Assembly: GCA_002305755.1 (NCBI GenBank)
Contig: DBQV01000036.1
Location: 1-30,740 of the forward strand
DNA from: Christensenella sp. UBA1385
GTDB taxonomy: Bacteria > Bacillota > Clostridia > Christensenellales > Aristaeellaceae
Length of the DNA stretch: 30,740 nt
Reading direction: 5' to 3'
The position numbers were made by a program, and so were the translations under genes. Below, in pieces: positions 1 through 7,755 of this stretch (its first letter is position 1; each line of letters starts with the position of its first letter). The notes below the pieces were generated by a model. The model was given only the letters and a program-made list of their open reading frames with translations. It was not told the origin of the DNA and searched no databases.

Positions 1-123
1 CACTTGATATTACAAATCGGGAATTGTAACAATGTTGCCACAGAGCTTCGTCAAATATTGATGTTCGGACAGCTCTGTGTTATGCTCAAACAAATCGCAG
101 CGTTCGGCGGGAGGTGGAAAGGC

Positions 124-1581
124 GTGAGGCGGGCATCGGCCGTTTTCTGTCTGCTGGTGTCGATCGCTTTGCTTTTTCCGATTGGCCATGCGAGGGGCAG
201 CCAGAGCGTGCTGCGCGCGCTGCTGATCGGCGTGGATCGCTTTTCCGGCCTGCCCGATACTCAGCCCGCCGCCCGCAACAACATCATCAACCTTTCGCAG
301 GCCCTCGGTCAGGATGAGCGTGGGTATCAGAGCATGCGCGTCAGCCTCAATGAGCCTCAGACGGCGGTCTCCTTCAAAAAGCTGGTGGAGGACAGCTTCT
401 ATGGGGCGGATGATGACGACGTGAGCCTGATTTATATCAGCACGCACGGCCTGTACGAGCCGGGGGAGGACCCGATGAGCTACGCCATGCTGCTTGGCGA
501 CGGCGTGAGCGAGTATCCCCTCACGGCGAAGGAACTGTACGAGGTGACGCACGCTGTGCCCGGCATGAAAATTCTGATCGTCGACACCTGCAACGCCGGC
601 GCGCTGATCGACAGGGGGCTCAGGGACGACGGCGCGGGCAGCCTCTTTCAGAAGGAGGAGTACAAGATCATCACCTCCTCGGGCGGCAGCGAGCCCAGCT
701 TCTTCTGGTCGACCGGCAGCGCCGTCTATTACGGAGGCAGCTATTTTGCCGATACCCTGATGCTGGGCATTTCTCCGCAGGGCAACTACGCGGCGGATAC
801 CAACCGAGACGGCACGGTGACGCTGGACGAGCTTTACCGCTACCTGCTGCAGAATTACGGCGTGGCTACGGCGCAGGTCTACCCGATGGATGACTCCACA
901 CCCGTGCTGACCTATGATCGGCGCATCGTCGCGGCCGACCCGGCGCTGATCACCAACCTGACGCTGGAAGAAGCGGCCTTTGGCGCCGGTGGGGCGGAGC
1001 TTGATTTTTCCTATACGCTCAACCGCGCCGCGCTGGTGCACTACCGTCTGATCTATCGCAGGAACGACGCCTGGGACTTTTCAAACGCTCAGATCATCCG
1101 CGAGTCGGACGACAGACCGGGCCGCAAAAGCCGCTCACTGCGGCTTGAGTATGAGGATCCGGAGGACTCCGGCTACGCACTGCTCTTTTTGGTGACTTCG
1201 GATGGCGACAGCGCCACGCCGCACGCGCAGGCCCTTCTGGCGGCGGAACCGCTGGACGGCGACCCCGGCCTGAGCGTTCAGGCGCTCAGAAGCGCTTTTT
1301 CGCCGCTCAAGGGGGAGGAGCTCCCCTTCCACATCGGCCATGAGTTTCCGCTGCGGCTCACGGCCCGCGTGCTGGACAGCCACGGCAATACCGTACGCGT
1401 GCTGGCGGGCGATTCGGCGACGCGGCCGAGCCACCTGGAGGGGGGAGGCTGTGTGCTCTACTGGTCGGGCAGGACACAAAACGGCAGCCTGGCCGCGCCG
1501 GGAGAATACACGCTCGAAGTGAGCGCACAGACGGGAAAGGAGCGCCGCCTGGTCAGCAGCGCCCCCTTTACGCTTGAGTAG
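124..1581 (+). CDS. Secreted caspase-like (C14) protein with FlgD-like Ig C-terminus
   Basis: The product is 485 residues. The GTG at 124 was chosen because GGAGGTGG ends seven to nine bases upstream and the first ~25 residues form a signal peptide (basic start, then a Leu/Val/Ile-rich core); in-frame TTG 4 and ATG 61 lack both. A caspase-fold domain follows at about residues 33-270. It starts with ALLIGVD and carries the catalytic pair His108 (STHG) and Cys156 (DTCNAG). An EF-hand-like loop, DTNRDGTVTLDEL, sits at about 224-236. The last ~85 residues resemble the FlgD/CHU_C-type Ig fold (LYWSGRTQNG, APGEYTLEV). Metacaspase relatives cut after Arg or Lys; here activity is inferred from the dyad only, and the substrate is unknown. 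It probably acts outside the membrane. It ends 2 bp from the convergent cobalamin gene. Confidence 0.85.
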   Translation: MRRASAVFCLLVSIALLFPIGHARGSQSVLRALLIGVDRFSGLPDTQPAARNNIINLSQALGQDERGYQSMRVSLNEPQTAVSFKKLVEDSFYGADDDDVSLIYISTHGLYEPGEDPMSYAMLLGDGVSEYPLTAKELYEVTHAVPGMKILIVDTCNAGALIDRGLRDDGAGSLFQKEEYKIITSSGGSEPSFFWSTGSAVYYGGSYFADTLMLGISPQGNYAADTNRDGTVTLDELYRYLLQNYGVATAQVYPMDDSTPVLTYDRRIVAADPALITNLTLEEAAFGAGGAELDFSYTLNRAALVHYRLIYRRNDAWDFSNAQIIRESDDRPGRKSRSLRLEYEDPEDSGYALLFLVTSDGDSATPHAQALLAAEPLDGDPGLSVQALRSAFSPLKGEELPFHIGHEFPLRLTARVLDSHGNTVRVLAGDSATRPSHLEGGGCVLYWSGRTQNGSLAAPGEYTLEVSAQTGKERRLVSSAPFTLE

Positions 1582-1583
1582 CT

Positions 1584-2117
1584 TCACCACTCGATGCCTT
1601 TTCTTGCCTGAAGCCCCTCGTCGCCGTAGGGGTGCTTTTTCGCTTCAATCACGCTGACGTAGCTCGCCTTTTCGATCATTGCGCCGGAGGCGCCGCGCCC
1701 CGTGACTACCACTTCGCCATACCGGAGCCCTTCATCGATCAGGCGAAGGGCCTCTGCCTCCGGGACCAGATAGCAGGAGACCGCCACCGCCAGCTCGTCC
1801 AGCACGATCATCGAGGGTCTGATCTCACGGATGGCCTCGATGATGGCGTCGATCTGCCCGGTCTGCTCCCTCCTTGTCCTTTCGAGGTCTTCCTCATCCA
1901 TCTGGTAGGTGAAGCCCCGCATCGCCGCGCCCTCAAACAGGTGCGCGCCGGGCAGCAGCTTCAGCGAAGCCAGCTCGGATGAATTGGGCTGCTTCATGAA
2001 CTGGACGATGAGCACCTCTCTGCCCGTGCCCAGCATGCGCAGCGCGAGGCCCATGGCGGCCGTGGTCTTGCCCTTGCCGTCGCCCGTATAGATGTGAAGC
2101 CTGTTTTCGCCTTCCAT
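1584..2117 (-). CDS. cobO: Corrinoid adenosyltransferase (CobA/CobO/BtuR family)
   Basis: The product is 177 residues, a normal length for the family. It transfers the adenosyl group of ATP to reduced corrinoid, making adenosylcobalamin in the cytoplasm. The N-terminus carries the P-loop GDGKGKTTA, followed by the typical ALRMLG and VLIVQFMK stretches, the IVLDEL Walker B-like segment and VVTGRGA near the end. The ATG at 2117 has GGAGGGG just upstream; the in-frame TTG at 2141 is a weaker choice. No other cobalamin gene is present, so the role may be salvage rather than de novo synthesis (inference). The gene is divergent from nrdR with a 74 bp gap and convergent with the caspase-like gene. 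Confidence 0.93.
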   Translation of the reverse strand: MEGENRLHIYTGDGKGKTTAAMGLALRMLGTGREVLIVQFMKQPNSSELASLKLLPGAHLFEGAAMRGFTYQMDEEDLERTRREQTGQIDAIIEAIREIRPSMIVLDELAVAVSCYLVPEAEALRLIDEGLRYGEVVVTGRGASGAMIEKASYVSVIEAKKHPYGDEGLQARKGIEW

Positions 2118-2134
2118 AGCCCCTCCAGTCAAAT

Positions 2135-2163
2135 TGGACAAGTGTAGTTTCCGTTGCTATAAT
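2135..2163 (+). promoter_or_regulatory. Sigma-A-type promoter of nrdR
   Basis: TGGACA (2135-2140) and a perfect TATAAT (2158-2163) are separated by 17 bp. The -10 box lies 28 bp before the nrdR ATG. Confidence 0.75.
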
Positions 2164-2191
2164 ACAGCATCAACGCAGAGGATTGAAACAC

Positions 2192-2674
2192 ATGAAATGT
2201 CAGTTTTGTAATTCGGAAGACAGCCGCGTGGTCGATTCAAGGCCCACGGAGGACGGCACCAGCATCCGTCGGCGCCGCGAGTGCATCAGCTGCGGCCGCA
2301 GGTTCACCACCTATGAAAAGGTGGAGACCATCCAGATGCTGGTCATCAAAAAAGATCACACGCGCGAGCTGTTTGATGCTTCCAAGATCCGCTCCGGCAT
2401 CATACACGCCTGCCACAAGCGCCCGGTGGCGGCCAAGGATATCGACAAGATCGTCAGTTCGGTGGAACAGTTTGCCTACAACAGCATGCAGCAGGAGATC
2501 ACCACCCAGCAGATCGGCGAGATGGTGATGGAGGCGCTGCGCAAGCTGGACGAGGTGGCCTACATCCGATTCGCGTCGGTGTATCGCCAGTTTACGGACA
2601 TCCCCACCTTCATGCACGAGCTCAAGCGGCTCATGAACGATGAAAAGCCGGAGGAGGCTCAGCGCGAGATCTGA
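2192..2674 (+). CDS. nrdR: Transcriptional repressor NrdR
   Basis: The product is 160 residues, close to the usual ~150. NrdR senses ATP/dATP and represses ribonucleotide reductase genes. A zinc ribbon is formed by C3, C6, C31 and C34, with the family's VVDSRPTEDG and RRRREC stretches between them. An ATP-cone domain follows (about 49-139), including YIRFASVYRQF. The ATG at 2192 is preceded by AGAGGA at a good distance; the in-frame TTG at 2183 is less likely. It has its own promoter. The last 16 bp overlap the end of the convergent YfbR-type gene. No ribonucleotide reductase gene is in the window, so its targets lie elsewhere. Confidence 0.95.
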   Translation: MKCQFCNSEDSRVVDSRPTEDGTSIRRRRECISCGRRFTTYEKVETIQMLVIKKDHTRELFDASKIRSGIIHACHKRPVAAKDIDKIVSSVEQFAYNSMQQEITTQQIGEMVMEALRKLDEVAYIRFASVYRQFTDIPTFMHELKRLMNDEKPEEAQREI

Positions 2675-3240
2675 TCGAGCGTCATCCCAAAGCCCGGGAT
2701 GAACTCGCGGATGAAATCCTGCACCTCCTCAAGCTCTATGGCATAGATGCTGCTCTCGATGCCCGCCTGGGCCTCGCGGAATTCGGCGTTGCCCGCCTTG
2801 GCTTCCTCCAGACATTTGATATACGCGCACAGACGGTCGGCGGCTTTCACGAGCCGCCATTCTTCATGTGCGGTGTCCGGGCGGAGCAGCCCCTCATATT
2901 CCCGCGCCATGTCCTTGGGCAGCATGGACAGCAGGCGGTCTGAGGCCAGCGCCTCGATTTTTCGGTACTCGCCCTTGATGGCAGGGTTGTTGTGCTTGAT
3001 GGGGGTGGGCAGATCGCCCGTGATGACCTCAGTGGCGTCGTGATAGAGCGCCAGCGCCATCACATGCTCCGGCCGGTAGGCGCGGCCGTAGCGCTTGTTG
3101 CCGATCAGGGCGAGCGCGTGGGCGATCATGGCGCACTGCATGGCATGCTCCATATCGTTTTCGGGCATCGTATTGCGCATCAGCCCCCAGCGGTTGATGA
3201 AACGCATGCGGGACATATAGGCGAAAAAGTGAAAGGGCAT
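2659..3240 (-). CDS. yfbR: YfbR-type HD-domain 5'-deoxynucleotidase
   Basis: The product is 193 residues and resembles E. coli YfbR along most of its length: HFFAYMSRMRFINRW at the start, then EH at 31-32, the HD pair H67-D68, GDLPTPIK, KAADRLCAYIKCLEEA and a C-terminal FIPGFGMTLDQIS. The family dephosphorylates deoxynucleoside 5'-monophosphates in a metal-dependent way. The ATG at 3240 follows AAAGGAG at normal distance. It is the last gene of the minus-strand run nitroreductase-rarA-deacylase-yfbR, 10 bp behind the deacylase. Its 3' end overlaps nrdR, so two genes of deoxynucleotide economy lie tail to tail. Confidence 0.93.
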   Translation of the reverse strand: MPFHFFAYMSRMRFINRWGLMRNTMPENDMEHAMQCAMIAHALALIGNKRYGRAYRPEHVMALALYHDATEVITGDLPTPIKHNNPAIKGEYRKIEALASDRLLSMLPKDMAREYEGLLRPDTAHEEWRLVKAADRLCAYIKCLEEAKAGNAEFREAQAGIESSIYAIELEEVQDFIREFIPGFGMTLDQISR

Positions 3241-3250
3241 ATGCTCTCCT

Positions 3251-3757
3251 TTATTGTTCAGGCAGCGTCAGTATGATCGGTTCATGCCGGATGGCGGGAA
3301 GAAAGATGCGGAGGAAATCATCCCGCTTCAGGGCGACGCTTTTGAAATTGACCCCGGGATGGAACAGAAGGATCTCGTGGGTCATCAGGTCGCTGTCAAG
3401 GACCAGACGAATGCGGCCCTCGGGATCGAACATCAGGCTCAGCGGGTTGACTGCGCCCGGATCGAGCGACAGCATCTCGGGCAGCTTTTCCTGCGGGGCG
3501 AAGCTCAGGCGCGAGACGCCCAGCAGCCTGCTGACCACAGCCGTTCGGAATGGGCGGTCGTGCCGCAGCAGCATCAGGTAATATTGCGTCTGCTGCCTGT
3601 TGCACAAAAACACGTTTTTGAACATGGCCGAGATGCGCCAGTCCACCCCTTCGATGCTTTGGCAGGCTTCGATGGTCTCCTTGGGCTCGTGCTCATAGAG
3701 CGTGTAGGGGAGCTTCAGTTCATTCAGGCGATGCAGTATCTCCGCGCTGCGGTTCAT
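3251..3757 (-). CDS. Stand-alone prolyl-tRNA editing deacylase (YbaK/ProX family, ProXp-ala-like)
   Basis: The product is 168 residues. It is a single YbaK/aa-tRNA-deacylase domain, the family that hydrolyses mis-acylated tRNA-Pro in trans. MFKNVFL around K47 matches the conserved lysine motif of ProXp-ala/PrdX proteins, and QQTQYYLMLLRHDRPF, VNPLSL and FHPGVNFKSVAL follow as in that group. The ATG at 3757 has AAGGAAC upstream. It overlaps the 3' end of rarA by 38 bp, so translation is probably coupled. The ProRS at 20237 lacks a cis-editing insertion, so this protein is the probable editor of Ala-tRNA-Pro (inference). Cys-tRNA-Pro (YbaK proper) is a less likely substrate. Confidence 0.88.
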   Translation of the reverse strand: MNRSAEILHRLNELKLPYTLYEHEPKETIEACQSIEGVDWRISAMFKNVFLCNRQQTQYYLMLLRHDRPFRTAVVSRLLGVSRLSFAPQEKLPEMLSLDPGAVNPLSLMFDPEGRIRLVLDSDLMTHEILLFHPGVNFKSVALKRDDFLRIFLPAIRHEPIILTLPEQ

Positions 3758-5054
3758 TTTGTTCCTTCTTTTTGCGTATGCCGGCCTCATAGCCCAGAGT
3801 GCCCGGCCGATAGTACACGGTGTTTTCAAAGCCTTCCGGCATGTAATTTTGCCTGACCCAGTGGCCGGGAAAGTCGTGGGGATAGAGATATCCGCTGGTG
3901 TCGTTGATGCGCTCGTGTCCGGCGTAGTGGCTGTCCCTCAGGTGCTCCGGCACCTGCCCGAGCTGGCCGCGCTCGGCGTCCGCCTGCGCGCGCTCCATCG
4001 CCAGCACCACGCTGTTGCTTTTTTCGCTTTCGCACACTGTGATGATGGCCTGGGTCAGCGGCAGCCTGGCCTCCGGCAGGCCGATGAACTCCAGCGCCTG
4101 GGCGGCCGCCACAGCCGTCAGCATCGCCTGGGGATTGGCGAGGCCCACATCCTCGCTGGCGTGTGCAATGATCCGCCTGGCGATCAGCCGCGGGTCGCAT
4201 CCCGCGTAGAGGAGGCGCGAACACCACAGCAGCGCCGCGTCGGAATCCGACCCGCGCAGGGATTTGCAGAAGGCGGAGAGCATATCGTAGTACAGAGACT
4301 CATCCACCTTGATCACCGGCTTTTGGATGCTGTCTTCCGCGATCTCCAGCGTGATGTGGATCTGCCCGCCCACGGTGGGCGTGGTCAGCGCCGCCAGCTC
4401 CAGCGCATTGAGCGCCATGCGGATGTCGCCCGAGCTGCTGCGGATCCAGTGCCTGAGCGCGTCGTCGTCCACGGTGACATTCATCGCGCCAAGGCCGTCC
4501 GCTTCGTCCGCGATGGCGCGGCGCAGCGCGGTCTCGATGTCCTTTTCGGTCAGCGGTTCAAAGGCGAAGACGCGGCAGCGGCTCACAATGGCCGGCGTCA
4601 TGGCGATCATGGGGTTTTCCGTGGTCGATCCGATGAAACGGATCAGCCCCTCTTCTATGGCCGGCAGGATGCTGTCAGACTGCGCCTTGCTCCAGCGGTG
4701 GCATTCGTCCAGCAGCAGGTAGGTGGCCTTGCCGTACATCCTGCGGCGTTCGTCCGCTTCCTTCAGCACCTCGCGCACATCGGCCACGCCGGAGGTCACG
4801 GCGTTCATGCGCACAAAGCTGGCCTTGGTCATTCGGGCGATGACGGAGGCCAGCGAGGTCTTGCCGCAGCCGGGCGGGCCGTAGAAAATGCTGCTGGTCA
4901 GCTTGTCCGCCATGATGGCGCGCCGCAGCAGCCTGCCCGGCCCTACGATATGCTCCTGTCCGATGAAGTCATCCAGCGTCTTGGGCCGCATGCGGTCCGC
5001 CAGCGGCTGGCCGGAGGTTCTGCTCTGATCCTGAGCGAAATCAAACAGCGTCAT
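3720..5054 (-). CDS. rarA: Replication-associated recombination AAA+ ATPase RarA/MgsA
   Basis: The product is 444 residues, typical for the family. RarA is a clamp-loader-like AAA+ protein acting at stalled replication forks. MRPKTLDDFIGQEHIVG at about 22-38 is the family start. Walker A is GPPGCGKT (59-66), Walker B LLLDECHRW (113-121), sensor 1 GSTTENP, and the MgsA C-terminal region contains SDSDAALLW and ASEDVGLANPQA. The ATG at 5054 overlaps the stop of the upstream nitroreductase as ATGA, which decides the start over the much longer open frame. Its last 38 bp overlap the deacylase gene. All four genes of this minus-strand group are therefore probably one transcript. Confidence 0.95.
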   Translation of the reverse strand: MTLFDFAQDQSRTSGQPLADRMRPKTLDDFIGQEHIVGPGRLLRRAIMADKLTSSIFYGPPGCGKTSLASVIARMTKASFVRMNAVTSGVADVREVLKEADERRRMYGKATYLLLDECHRWSKAQSDSILPAIEEGLIRFIGSTTENPMIAMTPAIVSRCRVFAFEPLTEKDIETALRRAIADEADGLGAMNVTVDDDALRHWIRSSSGDIRMALNALELAALTTPTVGGQIHITLEIAEDSIQKPVIKVDESLYYDMLSAFCKSLRGSDSDAALLWCSRLLYAGCDPRLIARRIIAHASEDVGLANPQAMLTAVAAAQALEFIGLPEARLPLTQAIITVCESEKSNSVVLAMERAQADAERGQLGQVPEHLRDSHYAGHERINDTSGYLYPHDFPGHWVRQNYMPEGFENTVYYRPGTLGYEAGIRKKKEQNEPQRGDTASPE

Positions 5055-5809
5055 GTATCTTCCTTGTTGGTGAGCAGCAGGCCCTTGCCGTCCGAGCTGA
5101 AGCGCCAGGCGTGGGGCAGGGCGTGCATCGCGCACTCCATGTGCAGAGCGGCTATGCCATAGTTGACATTGCCAAAGCCGCGGCCGGAGAGCCGCAGGGT
5201 GTTGCCTGATCTTGAGAAGCGCCATGGCTGGCTGTTGACCGCCGAAGGGGCCACGCGCACAGCCTCGGCCGCCTGAAAGGCCCAGTTCGGCCAGCCCTCA
5301 GGCTTATCCAGGCACAGAGCGCGCAGCGGCTTGCGGCTGCGCCGCTCGCGCGTTTCTTTTTGCGAGGGATGCCCGTAGGGGATGACGGCCAGTATTCTTT
5401 CAGCGGGGGAAAGAGGAATGTCCACCGCGCTGCGGCGGAAGTTGCCCTGAACCCAGCAGCTACCAAGGCCCATGGCCGCCAGCTCCAGCACCATGGCCTC
5501 GCCGCTGATGCCCGCGTGCAGCTGCGCGTTTTCAGCCGCGCTGTCAATGATCACCGCCACATACTGACGGGCGTACTCGATGCGGGGAAAGAGGAGCAGC
5601 GGGATGAACAGCTCGTTGCCGTCGCAGTCCAGCAGCGCCAGGCGCAGGCCCGGCAGGCTGACGCGCGCCGCCGTATAAGCGAGCGCGCTTTGCTCATCAA
5701 TGGTGGCGGGTCCGCTGAACCTGCGGCAGGAAAAACGGGAGGGGATGGCGTCCGCCCAGCGCTTGAGCCAGACAGGCGAAAAAAAACCTTCCCAGGGACA
5801 GGCGGGCAT
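5051..5809 (-). CDS. Nitroreductase-family protein (TM1586-like)
   Basis: The product is 252 residues. It resembles the TM1586-type nitroreductase group, an FMN-dependent NAD(P)H oxidoreductase fold made of two similar halves. Visible family features are SRFSCRRFSG near the start, EAMVLELAAMGLGSCWVQG in the middle, VIPYGHP, and a second motif VAPSAVNSQPWRF. The ATG at 5809 is preceded by AAGGAGGATGATCGG. Upstream in-frame starts lie ahead of this ribosome site, inside the promoter region. It is the first gene of the rarA operon and overlaps rarA by 4 bp. The substrate cannot be told from sequence. Confidence 0.82.
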   Translation of the reverse strand: MPACPWEGFFSPVWLKRWADAIPSRFSCRRFSGPATIDEQSALAYTAARVSLPGLRLALLDCDGNELFIPLLLFPRIEYARQYVAVIIDSAAENAQLHAGISGEAMVLELAAMGLGSCWVQGNFRRSAVDIPLSPAERILAVIPYGHPSQKETRERRSRKPLRALCLDKPEGWPNWAFQAAEAVRVAPSAVNSQPWRFSRSGNTLRLSGRGFGNVNYGIAALHMECAMHALPHAWRFSSDGKGLLLTNKEDT

Positions 5810-5836
5810 CCGATCATCCTCCTTCTGTTCATCAGC

Positions 5837-5865
5837 AGTGTAGCATGCCCCTCCCGCAAATTCAA
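5837..5865 (-). promoter_or_regulatory. Promoter of the nitroreductase-rarA-deacylase-yfbR operon
   Basis: On the minus strand TTGAAT (5865-5860) and TACACT (5842-5837) are 17 bp apart, with a TG one base before the -10 (extended -10). The start codon at 5809 follows 28 bp further on. Confidence 0.7.
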
Positions 5866-5869
5866 TACG

Positions 5870-5896
5870 GGCGGAGGCTTTCACTAAGCCTCCGCC
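5870..5896 (-). terminator. Strong hairpin after the ABC exporter genes
   Basis: A perfect 11 bp stem (GGCGGAGGCTT / AAGCCTCCGCC) with a 5-base loop lies between the exporter stop at 5918 and the nitroreductase promoter. On the minus strand it is followed by only a weak T-rich stretch (CCGTATTGAATTTG), so termination efficiency is uncertain. Confidence 0.55.
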
Positions 5897-5917
5897 AAAA
5901 GAGAATGAAGGCCTGGC

Positions 5918-7753
5918 TCAGCCCTTCTTGCCCAGCACGTCCATGGAGCGCTCCTCGCGGAATTGCGTAGTGTACAGCTGGTAGTAGCGCCCGCGCGCGG
6001 CGATCAGCTCGCTGTGGCTGCCGGATTCAGCGATTTTGCCGTCTTCGATCACCAGGATGCGGTCGGCATGGCGCACGGTGGACAGGCGGTGGGCGATGAT
6101 GAAGCTGGTACGGCCCTCCAGCGTCTTTTCGATGGCCCGCTGGATCATCATCTCGGTCTCCGTATCCACCGAGGAGGTCGCCTCGTCCAGCACGAAGATG
6201 CGGGGGTTGTGCAGGATGGCCCTGGCAAAGGAGATCAGCTGCTTTTCACCCGTGGAAAGCCGGTTGCCGCCCTCGCCCACCTGAGAGTCGTAGCCATTTT
6301 CCAGCTTCATGATGAAGCCTTCGGCGTTTACCTGCCTCGCGGCGCGCTTTACCTCTTCCATGCCGGCATCCTTGTCGGCGTAGCGGATGTTGTCTGCGAT
6401 GGTGCCGCTGAACAGCTGCGGCTCCTGCAGCACATAGCCGATGTTGGACTGCAGCCAGAGCTGGCTGCGCTGCCGGTAATCCGTGCCGTCGATCAGTATG
6501 CTGCCCTCGGTAGGCTCATAAAAGCGGCAGATCAGGTTGACGATGGTGCTCTTGCCTGCGCCCGTCGCGCCGACCAGCGCCACGGTCTGCCCCGCCCTGA
6601 TGTGCAGGTCGAAGTGGGAGAGCACGCTCTCACCGTCCTTGTAGCGGAAGCTGACGTCCTCAAAATCGATATCGCCGCGAATGGGCGGCCAGTTTTCTTT
6701 TTTGGGGCGGAAGTTGTCGCCGAAAAGCTCCTCCACCTCCCTGCTGTCCCGGATGTCCGGCTCGGTGTCCAGCAGCGTCAGCACACGCTCCGCGGCCGCC
6801 TGCCTGCGCTGGAACTCCGAAAAGATGCTGGCAATGTGCTCGACCGGCTCAAAAAAGTCGGTGATGTAGCTCATGAAGGCGGCCAGGGTACCGAGGCTGA
6901 TCACGCCCTCCAGCACCAGCCCGGCGCCTTCCGTCAGCACAAAGGCCGTCACGATCGCGCCCACGGAACTGATGATCGGCAGGAATAGCGCCGAAAGGAC
7001 CGCGCCGCGGATCGAGCGCCTGTACATGATATCGGTCTGCGCGCTGAACTCTTCATAATTCATTTCCTCGCGCACCAGCGTCTTGGTGGTCCTCGCGCCC
7101 ATAATGCCCTCGTTGAAGGCGGCGGTGATGGCGCTGTTGCTCTTTCGGATGTTGCGCTGGCTGACGATCATCTTTTTCTGAAAGAGGATCGAGATGGCGA
7201 ACATCACGGGCAAGGAGACCAGAGCGGCCAGGGCCAGCTTCGCGTTGAGCGCCGCCATGCCGATGAAGCTGGCCGCCAGAAAGAAGACGCCCCACACAAA
7301 GTCTACAAGGCCCCAGCCCAGCGCTTCGCCGATCTGGGCGGTATCGCTGGTCACGCGGGTGAGGAGGTTGCCCACCGGCATCCTGTCGTAGTAGGAGAAG
7401 GGCAGCTCCTGCAGCTTGCGGAAGCCCTTGGCGCGCAGGTCATAGTTGACGCCCCACTCGATATGGCCGGAGAGTTGGATGAAGCGATGGCTGATCACAA
7501 AATTGAACAGCAGCAGCCCGGCGTACAGCGCGATGAACCAGCCCAGCGTCGAGGTGTCCCTGGCCACCACGAACCTGTCGACGGCATAGCGCGTCAGAAG
7601 CGGAGGCAGCGATTCCGTGATGCCCAGCAGGGCCAGCATCAGCATGCATTCGCCCAGCTCCCGCCAGTGGTTTCTGCTCAGCTTCAGGATGCGCCGCCAA
7701 AGCTGCAGGCTGAACTTTTTGGGGGCCATGTCCAGTTCCTGTTCGTATTCCAT
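5918..7753 (-). CDS. Heterodimeric ABC exporter, consensus-Walker-B half (BmrD/LmrD-like)
   Basis: The product is 611 residues: six transmembrane segments in residues 1-320, then a nucleotide-binding domain. Walker A is GATGAGKST (395-403). Walker B is VLDEATSS with the catalytic Glu524 present, and the H-loop is His555. The signature is altered to LSTGEKQ (499-505) instead of LSGGQ. In heterodimeric exporters such as BmrCD, LmrCD and TM287/288, one half has exactly this combination. It is translated 2 bp after its partner, and together they should make one drug or lipid exporter in the membrane. The ATG at 7753 is used here; the ATG nine codons in also has a possible ribosome site. Confidence 0.93.
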   Translation of the reverse strand: MEYEQELDMAPKKFSLQLWRRILKLSRNHWRELGECMLMLALLGITESLPPLLTRYAVDRFVVARDTSTLGWFIALYAGLLLFNFVISHRFIQLSGHIEWGVNYDLRAKGFRKLQELPFSYYDRMPVGNLLTRVTSDTAQIGEALGWGLVDFVWGVFFLAASFIGMAALNAKLALAALVSLPVMFAISILFQKKMIVSQRNIRKSNSAITAAFNEGIMGARTTKTLVREEMNYEEFSAQTDIMYRRSIRGAVLSALFLPIISSVGAIVTAFVLTEGAGLVLEGVISLGTLAAFMSYITDFFEPVEHIASIFSEFQRRQAAAERVLTLLDTEPDIRDSREVEELFGDNFRPKKENWPPIRGDIDFEDVSFRYKDGESVLSHFDLHIRAGQTVALVGATGAGKSTIVNLICRFYEPTEGSILIDGTDYRQRSQLWLQSNIGYVLQEPQLFSGTIADNIRYADKDAGMEEVKRAARQVNAEGFIMKLENGYDSQVGEGGNRLSTGEKQLISFARAILHNPRIFVLDEATSSVDTETEMMIQRAIEKTLEGRTSFIIAHRLSTVRHADRILVIEDGKIAESGSHSELIAARGRYYQLYTTQFREERSMDVLGKKG

Positions 7754-7755
7754 GC

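Noticed and set aside
3759..5162. A 467-codon open frame on the plus strand opposite rarA
   Set aside because: The His/Arg/Gln-rich product is typical of an antisense shadow in GC-rich DNA; rarA on the other strand has full AAA+ motifs.
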